From Flavobacteriaceae bacterium (GTDB taxonomy: Bacteria > Bacteroidota > Bacteroidia > Flavobacteriales > Flavobacteriaceae), in NCBI GenBank assembly GCA_013043685.1, contig JABDNT010000013.1:1-64000 (forward strand): DNA of 64,000 nucleotides, given 5' to 3'. Positions 52,860 through 59,955 of this stretch are shown here, piece after piece (positions within the stretch are counted from its first letter, which is position 1; every line of letters starts with the position of its first letter). The notes beneath the pieces were generated by a model, which worked only from the letters and a program-made list of their open reading frames with translations, did no database searches and was not told where the DNA came from. The position numbers were made by a program, and so were the translations under genes.

Positions 52860-53285
52860 ATGGCATTTACAGAATTATTTGAGAGTGGAGAACGCTCCAG
52901 AAAATTAAGTCATTTCGCGTCTATCGTGCGTATGGCAATGGCTGACGGAGTAGTAAATGATGATGAAAAGCGCTTATTAAAGCGGTTCGCACTAAAACTG
53001 GATGTCTCGGAAGATGAATTCAAAAAGATCACTAAGAATCCGAAAATTTATCCTATGAATCCGTCCAATTCTGCCGAGGACAGATTAGAGCGTATGCTCG
53101 ATCTGTTTAAGATTATTTTCGCCGATAATGAAATTGACGATGAAGAGAAACGATTAGTGGAACGCTACGCGATAGGATTAGGGTACACAGAAGAATTAGC
53201 GGCCAAATTGATTAGTAGGTCCATTCGGATCTTCAAGGGAGGTTTGGATATGGAAGACTACAGATACCTGCTTAACAGGAAGTAG
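52860..53285 (+). CDS. TerB-family protein
   Basis: A 141-residue all-helical protein of the TerB/DjlA-N family. The two metal-binding-like acidic helical repeats are visible as MADGVVNDDEKRLLKRFALK and FADNEIDDEEKRLVERYAIG. TerB domains are associated with tellurite resistance and envelope stress complexes, but isolated copies are common in Bacteroidota and no other ter genes are present here. It is cytoplasmic. It is monocistronic, with a -7 element directly upstream, and convergent with the histidine kinase gene across 15 bases. Confidence 0.87.
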   Translation: MAFTELFESGERSRKLSHFASIVRMAMADGVVNDDEKRLLKRFALKLDVSEDEFKKITKNPKIYPMNPSNSAEDRLERMLDLFKIIFADNEIDDEEKRLVERYAIGLGYTEELAAKLISRSIRIFKGGLDMEDYRYLLNRK

Positions 53286-53300
53286 AAGATAAACCAGAGA

Positions 53301-54809
53301 TTAACGAATGAGCTGTTCAATACTTTTGAATAGCTCATTTTTTGAATACGGTTTTGGAAGAAAGGCGGAAGCGCCTGCCTTTAATACAGCATCCTGTTCT
53401 TCTTTCAGCGTGTTACCACTTGCTATAAGAATTGGCAGATTCGCTATCCCATCTATTTCATGATTACGAATCTTCTTAATTAATCCAATAGCGTCTATAT
53501 CCGGAAGTACAGATTTGAACATGATTAGATTATAACGATTATTCTTTAAAAGCTCAAAGGCGTGTTCGGAATTAATGGCCATTTCGATCACATAGCCTTT
53601 CTCATTATTCAGAAAGGTTTTCATCATTAGCATCTGGTTGGTCGTTTCATCTTCAACAATCAGTATCCGTTTGCTCATTAAAATACCGGTGCCCTTCGGA
53701 ATGGTCTTTTTTTCACGGGATGAAGCCCGCACTTTGAATGGAAACATACAGGTGAATACAGTACCTTTTCCTTCCTCACTGGAAACTTGAACAGAACCCT
53801 TGAGAGATTCCGTTAGGTCCTTTACAATTTTCAATCCCAGCCCTTCTCCAAGCGGTTTTAGTTTATCCACTTGTAACTGAAAATACGTATCGAAGACCTT
53901 GTCGAGCTTATCATCCGGTATTCCGACGCCACTATCGGAAATAATTATTTGAATACCTGTGGTTGTTTTAGTCTTATTCACTGCCTTTACGTACAAGGCT
54001 ATATGCCCGTCCTCAGTATTTCTGAAAGCGTTCTCCAGTAAATTGAACAGTATCTGATTTAATCGTGCAGGATCCCCAATCAATTTTCTGGGAACATTAC
54101 TATCGATCGACACATTGAATTCGACGAGATTATCGATATACTTTAATTTGAAATGATTGTGCAGATTGTTAACCAGGTGGCCTAGATTGAAATTAACGTC
54201 TTTAATGTCCAGCACACCCCGTTCTATCTTCGATATATCCAGCATATCGTCCATAAGAATCTTCAGATGAGTGCCGGTCTTTTGCATAACCTTCAATGTC
54301 TCATTCTGGTCGTAGTCCAATCGGGTTTCTTTCAGTAATTCCATAAACCCAAGTAAATTGTTTAACGGATTTCGGATCTCATGATTAAGATTAGAGAGAA
54401 AGTTATTTTTAAATTCTTCCTTAGCCTCTAGCAATTGTTTTTCAAAGGCAAGCCTATTCTTCGCAATAGAGGCAACATTTTTTTCCTGCACCAGTGGCTG
54501 TGAGGCTTCGTAATGTTCGGTAAAGTCGAATAGTAACAGGTACAATTTCTTATCCTTCCGAAGAAAATCAACATCAACAATCCGGGGATTTGGAACAGTA
54601 TCTACATTTACACAAGGGATCTTAAGCGAATCCTTAAGCGAGGACAACAAGGGAAGTACACCCTCAAAGAACGGATGTAAGTCTGAAATCGAGCTTCCTT
54701 CCGCAAGCTCGAAGATGGCATTATCGCTTTCTACGATAATTCCTTCATCATTTAATTCAACTTCCTGAATTCTTCGATCCGATATTTCGGTTTTTAGGTT
54801 TGCACCCAT
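53301..54809 (-). CDS. Hybrid histidine kinase with a receiver domain lacking the phospho-acceptor Asp
   Basis: A 502-residue soluble kinase without membrane segments. Residues 1-105 are a sensor-like domain, 105-135 a coiled coil, about 135-200 HisKA with the phospho-accepting His143 (FLSNLNHEIRNPLNNLLGF), and 245-360 the ATPase domain with N-box Asn256/Asn260, G1 box DSGVGIPDD (292-300) and G2 box GEGLGL (321-326). Residues 380-502 form a receiver domain that keeps the acidic pair (Glu387-Asp388), Ser464 and Lys486. However, the phospho-acceptor position reads NLIMFKSVLPDID, giving Lys432 (codon 53514-53516). The gene starts one base after the GTPase gene's stop, so kinase and GTPase are translationally linked. 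Confidence 0.93.
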   Translation of the reverse strand: MGANLKTEISDRRIQEVELNDEGIIVESDNAIFELAEGSSISDLHPFFEGVLPLLSSLKDSLKIPCVNVDTVPNPRIVDVDFLRKDKKLYLLLFDFTEHYEASQPLVQEKNVASIAKNRLAFEKQLLEAKEEFKNNFLSNLNHEIRNPLNNLLGFMELLKETRLDYDQNETLKVMQKTGTHLKILMDDMLDISKIERGVLDIKDVNFNLGHLVNNLHNHFKLKYIDNLVEFNVSIDSNVPRKLIGDPARLNQILFNLLENAFRNTEDGHIALYVKAVNKTKTTTGIQIIISDSGVGIPDDKLDKVFDTYFQLQVDKLKPLGEGLGLKIVKDLTESLKGSVQVSSEEGKGTVFTCMFPFKVRASSREKKTIPKGTGILMSKRILIVEDETTNQMLMMKTFLNNEKGYVIEMAINSEHAFELLKNNRYNLIMFKSVLPDIDAIGLIKKIRNHEIDGIANLPILIASGNTLKEEQDAVLKAGASAFLPKPYSKNELFKSIEQLIR

Positions 54810-54810
54810 A

Positions 54811-55296
54811 TTAAAGTGTTCGTTTTGCCAGGTCTAAAAAGAGGGCCTCTACATTGTCACCGGTTTTAGCACTTGTGAAATAACAAGACTCGAATTCGGG
54901 ATCTTTAAAGAACTCTTTTGTGAATTCATCAGTAAAGAGATCCGATTTATTACCTACTAAACATACAGGAACCTGGTCATGGTGTTCCTGCAGAAAGGCC
55001 ATTTCTTCTTCAATGCTCTCGTAAGTCTCCTGCCTGGTAATATCAAAAACATAAATAAAACCCTGAGTCCCCAACAGATAGGAACTGCGGGCTTTTTCAA
55101 TAGAATTATTACCCTCTATATCCCAAATAATAAGGGTTACGGGTTCGTCATTTACGATAACTTCTTTCTTTTTTACGTGCACTCCAACCGTGACCAGGTA
55201 ATCCTCACTAAAGGCACTATCAATATAGCGACGAACCAGACTGGTCTTTCCAACTCCAAAATGACCTAATAACACTATTTTCTTAACTGCTGCCAT
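54811..55296 (-). CDS. Ras/Rab-like small GTPase
   Basis: A 161-residue single-domain GTPase of the Ras superfamily, close in form to the bacterial Rab-like/MglA-like proteins. It has the P-loop GHFGVGKTS (residues 11-19), switch I Thr36 in LVTVG, G3 Asp59-x-x-Gly62 in IWDIEGNNS, G4 Asn116-Lys117-x-Asp119 (GNKSD) and G5 Ser142-Ala143-Lys144 (TSAKTG). The residue after G3 that is normally the catalytic Gln is Asn63, so intrinsic hydrolysis may be slow and depend on a partner. The C-terminus has no lipidation motif. The adjacent roadblock-like protein is a plausible regulator. Confidence 0.92.
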   Translation of the reverse strand: MAAVKKIVLLGHFGVGKTSLVRRYIDSAFSEDYLVTVGVHVKKKEVIVNDEPVTLIIWDIEGNNSIEKARSSYLLGTQGFIYVFDITRQETYESIEEEMAFLQEHHDQVPVCLVGNKSDLFTDEFTKEFFKDPEFESCYFTSAKTGDNVEALFLDLAKRTL

Positions 55297-55322
55297 ACCT
55301 CTTTGCTCAATGGTTAGATTTC

Positions 55323-55348
55323 TACATACTTGCTAAGGGGAGTATGTA
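55323..55348. other. Intra-operon hairpin upstream of the GTPase gene
   Basis: TACATACT at 55323-55330 and AGTATGTA at 55341-55348 are perfect 8-base inverted arms around a 10-base loop. It lies in the 76-base gap between the small sensor gene and the GTPase gene, 27 bases upstream of the GTPase start on the minus strand. No T-run follows, so it is not a typical terminator; an mRNA-processing element or operator is possible. Confidence 0.45.
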
Positions 55349-55372
55349 TTTACAAAGAGAAGAAAAAAGTAA

Positions 55373-55723
55373 CTATGATTTAAATTTTTCTCCCTTTATT
55401 TTTTGAATTTTTTCCTGCATTTCCCTGTAATGATCAGAATAATTGAATAATAGAACAGCCATAAAATCTTTTTCCTTCTTAATTATAACATCGCAATAAT
55501 AGTTTCTTTCTCCAAGCAATAAGTTTATACAAGGAAAAGTAAAATAAATATTATTTCCATTCAATATCGATAATTCAAGACTTTGAAAGAAGGGATGCAA
55601 TTGAAAGATATTATCACCGGGCTCTATAGGATAAATGGCGTTATTGGAGATCGAAACTGTACCATCGAAACTGGCAATGATCTCTTGCATTTTGTTAATG
55701 TAAATGGTCTCCCCAGATAACAT
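55373..55723 (-). CDS. Stand-alone sensor-like domain related to the kinase N-terminus
   Basis: A 116-residue soluble protein that aligns along most of its length with residues about 15-110 of the hybrid kinase encoded two genes downstream. Shared elements are NAI followed by an LHPFF motif (IFQLHPFFQ here, ISDLHPFFE in the kinase), FPCIN versus IPCVN, and LLFNYSDHY versus LLFDFTEHY. The domain has a PAS-like alternation of strands and helices, but I cannot name a family. It lacks any output domain, so it may bind the same ligand or dimerise with the kinase's sensor. It is the third gene of the signalling operon. Confidence 0.8.
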   Translation of the reverse strand: MLSGETIYINKMQEIIASFDGTVSISNNAIYPIEPGDNIFQLHPFFQSLELSILNGNNIYFTFPCINLLLGERNYYCDVIIKKEKDFMAVLLFNYSDHYREMQEKIQKIKGEKFKS

Positions 55724-55796
55724 ACATTAGAAAAATTAGCCATTAAATGGCAGGTAAATTCTTACAAGTATACAAAAAATGGTTATTATCCGGGTA

Positions 55797-56618
55797 CTAT
55801 TGATGCTCCTTCATATGTATAGCAAGAATATCGTCCACTGCTTCCCTGGATAGAGAAGTAATCTTTGAAGTAAGTTTTTTCGATAACTCGAGCAGATCAT
55901 TCTCGAGATGACTTTCAAAACTTCGGGTATAATTCCCGGAGACAACAACCGCTATGTAGTAAGAGAAGAAATTCTGAATATGAATAGTATACAATTCGTA
56001 TTCTATTGCTTCTAGATTCTGCGCCCCGCCGGAAAACGCATCTTCAACAAAGCTTTTAATGGCGGTGAGCATACCTGAAACCATATCTTTATCCATGGTC
56101 TCTGTTGTACTGTGATTCCCCAGTAGCAACCCTGAACCTTTCTCTATGATAAATATCTCATCGACAACAGGTTTATTGGTCTCCGCCAGGATCATATCAC
56201 TTTCCTTTACGCCGGTAAATGTTGAGCGAACCTTTCGTTTGACTTTAGCGAAGGAAAATGTTTTGTTTACCTTTTGATTTATTCTTTCTGAAAGCAGTTT
56301 TATTTCATTTTGAATATACCTTTTTATCATTTTACCCATAATGGGATATAATGCCTCCACGACCTGGTCTCTGGAGTTTTCAATCTGGTCTTTCAGTGTT
56401 TTAGTAATAGTTGGTCCAAGAGTTATGGGAATATCTGAGATAAATTCATCCAATCGCTTTTCGATGATAGGATCTACTTTTTTTGATAATTTCTCCCGTT
56501 TGTCCAGGGTTTCAGAAATGGTATCGAGGCGTTGCGAAACAGCGCGGGCAACCTCCCTGTCATCTATCAACAGGATTTCCCGAAGCAACTTTAATTTGTT
56601 CTCGTCCTCCTTTACCAT
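55797..56618 (-). CDS. Helical protein with a roadblock/longin-like C-terminal domain
   Basis: A 273-residue soluble protein. The N-terminal 140 residues are highly helical (REILLIDDREVARAVSQRLD, ALYPIMGKMIKRYIQNEIKL). Residues about 150-260 resemble the roadblock/longin-like domain found with GTPase and OmpA-like proteins in several bacterial phyla: DEIFIIEKGSGLLLGNHS, DMVSGMLTAIKSFVEDAF, then IHIQNFFSYYIAVVVSG. Roadblock proteins act as partners or GAPs of MglA-type GTPases. The GTPase two genes downstream is the obvious candidate partner. The domain assignment is by pattern only. Confidence 0.72.
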   Translation of the reverse strand: MVKEDENKLKLLREILLIDDREVARAVSQRLDTISETLDKREKLSKKVDPIIEKRLDEFISDIPITLGPTITKTLKDQIENSRDQVVEALYPIMGKMIKRYIQNEIKLLSERINQKVNKTFSFAKVKRKVRSTFTGVKESDMILAETNKPVVDEIFIIEKGSGLLLGNHSTTETMDKDMVSGMLTAIKSFVEDAFSGGAQNLEAIEYELYTIHIQNFFSYYIAVVVSGNYTRSFESHLENDLLELSKKLTSKITSLSREAVDDILAIHMKEHQ

Positions 56619-56643
56619 TCTTAGTCTCTAAGTGTAAATTGTT

Positions 56644-56994
56644 TTAAGAGCTAATTTTTTCGCCTAAACTAATAAGAAGTTTTCCCAGTTCCTTGCGATC
56701 TACTTTCTGTTCAGTCAGTGTTTCAGCCTTGGCATTTAGCGCGTCCTCAAGATCAGTTATCCTAATGTTCACATCGGTACTCAAGGAATCTATAGATTGC
56801 ATGAGTTCGTTCCGCACCTCATCGATATTGTCTTCAAGAATTTTCTTCTTCTTATCAAGATCCTTTTTTAAAGTATCAAATGCACTATCATATTGTTCGA
56901 TATTCTCCCCGAAAATGAGATTCTTTATTGCTTCAATCTTTGAGGAAGAATCTAAATTTTCATTATTGCTATTTGGTGTTGTTTTCTTTGCCAT
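56644..56994 (-). CDS. Coiled-coil protein, first gene of the GTPase operon
   Basis: A 116-residue hydrophilic protein. Residues 1-18 are disordered and rich in Asn and Ser; residues about 35-110 form heptad-like helices (TLKKDLDKKKKILEDNIDEV, IRITDLEDALNAKAETLTEQ). No membrane segment or known domain is visible. It is 25 bases upstream of the roadblock-like gene and 56 bases downstream of fbp. It may be a scaffold for the signalling proteins encoded after it; this is inference from the operon only. Confidence 0.75.
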   Translation of the reverse strand: MAKKTTPNSNNENLDSSSKIEAIKNLIFGENIEQYDSAFDTLKKDLDKKKKILEDNIDEVRNELMQSIDSLSTDVNIRITDLEDALNAKAETLTEQKVDRKELGKLLISLGEKISS

Positions 56995-57050
56995 GGTGGG
57001 TTCAATATTTAACTATCGGATAAATTTATAAAAAATTGACTTTAAAAGTT

Positions 57051-58070
57051 CTATGTTTTCTGGCTTTCTGCGTTCTGCATAAACTCTTCAGCCTTCAAAA
57101 CCATGTTCCTGCTACCGCAGATAAATGGCACTCTTTGGTGAAGTTCTGTAGGTTCAATATCAAGTATTCTCTGAAATCCGTCACTGGCCAGACCTCCTGC
57201 CTGTTCTGCAATAAACGCTACAGGATTGCACTCGTATAGCAGTCTTAGTTTTCCTTCGGGATTCTTAGCTGTATTTGGATAGATATAAATTCCTCCCTTG
57301 ATCATATTACGATGGATATCGGACACTAATGAGCCTATGTAACGCGACGTATACGGACGATTGCCTTCTTCTTCCTGACAGAATTTTATATAGTCCTTAA
57401 CCCCTTGCGGGAAGTGGACATAGTTGCCTTCATTTACCGAATATATAGTCCCGTCTTCCGGGAATTTCATATTGGGGTGAGAATGATAGTACGTACCAAT
57501 CGCCGGGTTAAGTGTAAATCCATTTACACCATGTCCGGTTGTGTAAACGATCATGGTAGAAGTACCGTAAATAATATAACCTGCGGCCACCTGTTTACTG
57601 CCCGGCTGCAAAAAATCTTCAAGTGTAACAGGAGTTCCGGATGGGGTGATACGACGATAAATTGAAAAAATGGTCCCTACCGAAACATTTACGTCAATAT
57701 TGGACGAGCCATCCAATGGATCGATAAGCACTACATATTTGTTGTCATGATTCTGATTTCTTCCCTTGATCGTGATATAATGGTCTTCCTCTTCACTCGC
57801 GATACCACAAACAATTTCACGATTGGTCAAAGTTTTTATGAATGCTTCATTCGCGTAAACATCCAATTTCTGCTGACTTTCACCCTGGATGTTCGTATCG
57901 CCGGCAGCACCAAGAATATCAACAAGCCCTGCCTTGTTCACTTCGTGATTTACAACTTTCGCAGCGAGCCTGATCGAATTTATGAGACGGGACAATTCTC
58001 CTGAAGAATATTTGAATTCCCCCTGATTTTCTATAATGAATTCCCCTAGGGTTTGGTTTTTTTGTGGCAT
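57051..58070 (-). CDS. fbp: Class I fructose-1,6-bisphosphatase
   Basis: A 339-residue gluconeogenic phosphatase. The metal-binding signature [20 protein letters not shown], the upstream [10 protein letters not shown] loop, [20 protein letters not shown] and [20 protein letters not shown] are all present, matching class I enzymes. It hydrolyses fructose 1,6-bisphosphate to fructose 6-phosphate in the cytoplasm. The gene runs in the same direction as the GTPase operon and ends 56 bases upstream of it, so read-through is possible, although metabolic and signalling functions need not be related. Confidence 0.96.
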   Translation of the reverse strand: MPQKNQTLGEFIIENQGEFKYSSGELSRLINSIRLAAKVVNHEVNKAGLVDILGAAGDTNIQGESQQKLDVYANEAFIKTLTNREIVCGIASEEEDHYITIKGRNQNHDNKYVVLIDPLDGSSNIDVNVSVGTIFSIYRRITPSGTPVTLEDFLQPGSKQVAAGYIIYGTSTMIVYTTGHGVNGFTLNPAIGTYYHSHPNMKFPEDGTIYSVNEGNYVHFPQGVKDYIKFCQEEEGNRPYTSRYIGSLVSDIHRNMIKGGIYIYPNTAKNPEGKLRLLYECNPVAFIAEQAGGLASDGFQRILDIEPTELHQRVPFICGSRNMVLKAEEFMQNAESQKT

Positions 58071-58151
58071 CGTGGTTAAGGTGTTGTAGATTTAGGGCAA
58101 ATATCGTGATTTTTGGAAAATTGAACCGATATTTGTCGGTAAACTAAAACA

Positions 58152-58634
58152 ATGGAGCTGCTAATCCGAAATGCCATTAAGGAAGATATGTCCTCTGTAC
58201 TGAAACTCATAGTAGAATTGGCAGTCTTTGAAAAGGAACCCGACGCTGTGGAAATCTCTGAAGAAGACCTGATTGTAGCTGGTTTTGGTGATGACAAACA
58301 ATTCGACTGTTTCGTCGCCGAAGCAGATGGTGAAATAGTTGGGATGGCATTGGTATATTTCCGGTTTTCCACCTGGAAAGGACGAACAGTTCACCTGGAA
58401 GATCTGGTGGTAAAGGAAAAAATGCGTGGTAAAGGTGTTGGTAAAGCCTTGTATAGAAGAGTAATGGAATATGCTGCTGAACAGGGAGTTAAGCGTGTAA
58501 ATTGGGTGGTTTTGGATTGGAATAAACCGGCTATCGATTTTTATGAACAAACAGGAGCAACCATACTTAGTAGTTGGTGGCAGGTAGAAATGGAGGAATT
58601 GGCACTAAAGAAATTTATCGAACAAAAAGAATGA
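58152..58634 (+). CDS. GNAT family N-acetyltransferase
   Basis: A 160-residue acetyltransferase resembling the diamine acetyltransferase (SSAT)-like group. The acetyl-CoA-binding motif A is HLEDLVVKEKMRGKGVGKAL, and VNWVVLDWNKPAIDFYEQTG matches motif B. It acetylates an amine in the cytoplasm; polyamines or amino acids are possible substrates. Its stop codon overlaps the aspartate kinase start by four bases (ATGA), so the two are translationally coupled. A -7-like GATATTTG lies about 20 bases upstream of the start. Confidence 0.9.
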   Translation: MELLIRNAIKEDMSSVLKLIVELAVFEKEPDAVEISEEDLIVAGFGDDKQFDCFVAEADGEIVGMALVYFRFSTWKGRTVHLEDLVVKEKMRGKGVGKALYRRVMEYAAEQGVKRVNWVVLDWNKPAIDFYEQTGATILSSWWQVEMEELALKKFIEQKE

Positions 58635-59887
58635 AGGTATTTAAATTTGGAGGCGCGTCCGTTAAAGATGCTACCGGGGTTCGCAACCTGAAAAAAGTTG
58701 TCGACACTACCGGAGAAAAAGATCTGGTGGTGGTTGTTTCAGCCATGGGGAAGATGACGAATCATCTGGAAAAGGTGGTCGACGCCTATCTGGCGAAAGA
58801 CAAAGGTCTGTCGCTTCTAATCTCTGAATTCCGGGAATATCATCAGAAGATTCTGGGGGAACTATTTCCTGTCACAGGACATCCCGTCTATGCAAAAGTT
58901 CAAAAGCTCGATACGAAACTCGTAAATTTTTTAGAAACCAACAGGTCTTCACAACATGCCTTTGTGTACGACCAGGTTGTATGTTATGGCGAATTAGTCT
59001 CCACGCTCATTATTTCTGAATTCCTTCAGGAGGAAGGTACCGAGAATACATGGCTGGATGTTAGAAGTTGTATCGTAACCAATGCCAATTTTCGTGATGC
59101 CAAGGTGGATTGGGAAAATACACAAAAACATATCACAGATAGTGTTTCACACACCGGAATAACAGTCACCCAGGGGTTTTTAGGATCGGAAGAAGAGAAT
59201 AATTTCACTACTACTCTCGGGCGTGAGGGGAGTGACTATACAGCCGCGATATTTGCCTATTGTCTCAATGCCGAATGTGTGATCATATGGAAAGATGTAC
59301 CCGGTGTATTGAATGCGGACCCGCGGTACTTTGGCAATACTAAATTGTTACACAATATTTCATACGAAGAAGCTATCGAACTTGCATTTTACGGGGCATC
59401 CGTAATTCATCCGAAAACACTTCAACCATTGCAACGAAAGGAAATCCCACTCTTTGTTAAATCGTTTATGAATCCCGGGAACGCCGGAACTTGTGTGGGT
59501 AAGGGAGTCACCCTGAATCCGGAAACTTCCTGCTTTATCCTTAAAAGAGATCAGGTATTGATTTCCTTATCATCACTGGACTTCAGTTTTATGATGGAAG
59601 ATAATATAAGCGATGTGTTCCGGTGGCTGCACGAGTATAAAATGAAAGTGGAACTTATGCAAAATTCTGCAATTAGTTTTTCCGTGTGTGTGGACAACAG
59701 GTTCAATAGACTGGACGCTCTTTTGGCTAAGCTTAGAGAGCGATTCAGTGTTAGATGGAATGAGGGAGTAACACTATATACAATTCGCCACGCGAGGCCT
59801 TCCGAAATTGACTCCTTAATGGAGAACAAGGAAGTGCTGTTAAAACAGGAAAGCCGTGACACCGTGCAAGTTATAGTTCGGGAATAA
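58631..59887 (+). CDS. Monofunctional aspartate kinase
   Basis: A 418-residue kinase catalysing the first step of lysine, threonine and methionine synthesis. The N-terminal MKVFKFGGASVKDA contains the KFGGxS signature. FTTTLGREGSDYTAAIFAYC and EAIELAFYGASVIHPKTLQP are the conserved nucleotide and aspartate sites, and residues about 300-418 form ACT-like regulatory domains. ATG at 58631 is chosen because the family starts just before KFGG; the open frame from 58574 lies inside the GNAT gene. It is coupled to the GNAT gene by a four-base overlap. Confidence 0.94.
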   Translation: MKVFKFGGASVKDATGVRNLKKVVDTTGEKDLVVVVSAMGKMTNHLEKVVDAYLAKDKGLSLLISEFREYHQKILGELFPVTGHPVYAKVQKLDTKLVNFLETNRSSQHAFVYDQVVCYGELVSTLIISEFLQEEGTENTWLDVRSCIVTNANFRDAKVDWENTQKHITDSVSHTGITVTQGFLGSEEENNFTTTLGREGSDYTAAIFAYCLNAECVIIWKDVPGVLNADPRYFGNTKLLHNISYEEAIELAFYGASVIHPKTLQPLQRKEIPLFVKSFMNPGNAGTCVGKGVTLNPETSCFILKRDQVLISLSSLDFSFMMEDNISDVFRWLHEYKMKVELMQNSAISFSVCVDNRFNRLDALLAKLRERFSVRWNEGVTLYTIRHARPSEIDSLMENKEVLLKQESRDTVQVIVRE

Positions 59888-59902
59888 CTGCTGTTGTTTC
59901 GC

Positions 59903-59910
59903 TATATTTG
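59903..59910 (+). promoter_or_regulatory. -7 promoter element of the OlsF-like gene
   Basis: TATATTTG is an exact TAnnTTTG match 45 bases before the ATG at 59956. A -33-like TTCG at 59877-59880 is 22 bases upstream, with one mismatch. Confidence 0.55.
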
Positions 59911-59955
59911 TGTTCTCGGCTGTATAACCGGAAGATTAAAAACAACCAATAAACC

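Noticed and set aside
58574-58630. Aspartate kinase start at 58574
   Set aside because: The extra 19 residues lie within the GNAT gene in another frame and precede the family's normal N-terminus MKVFKFGGAS.
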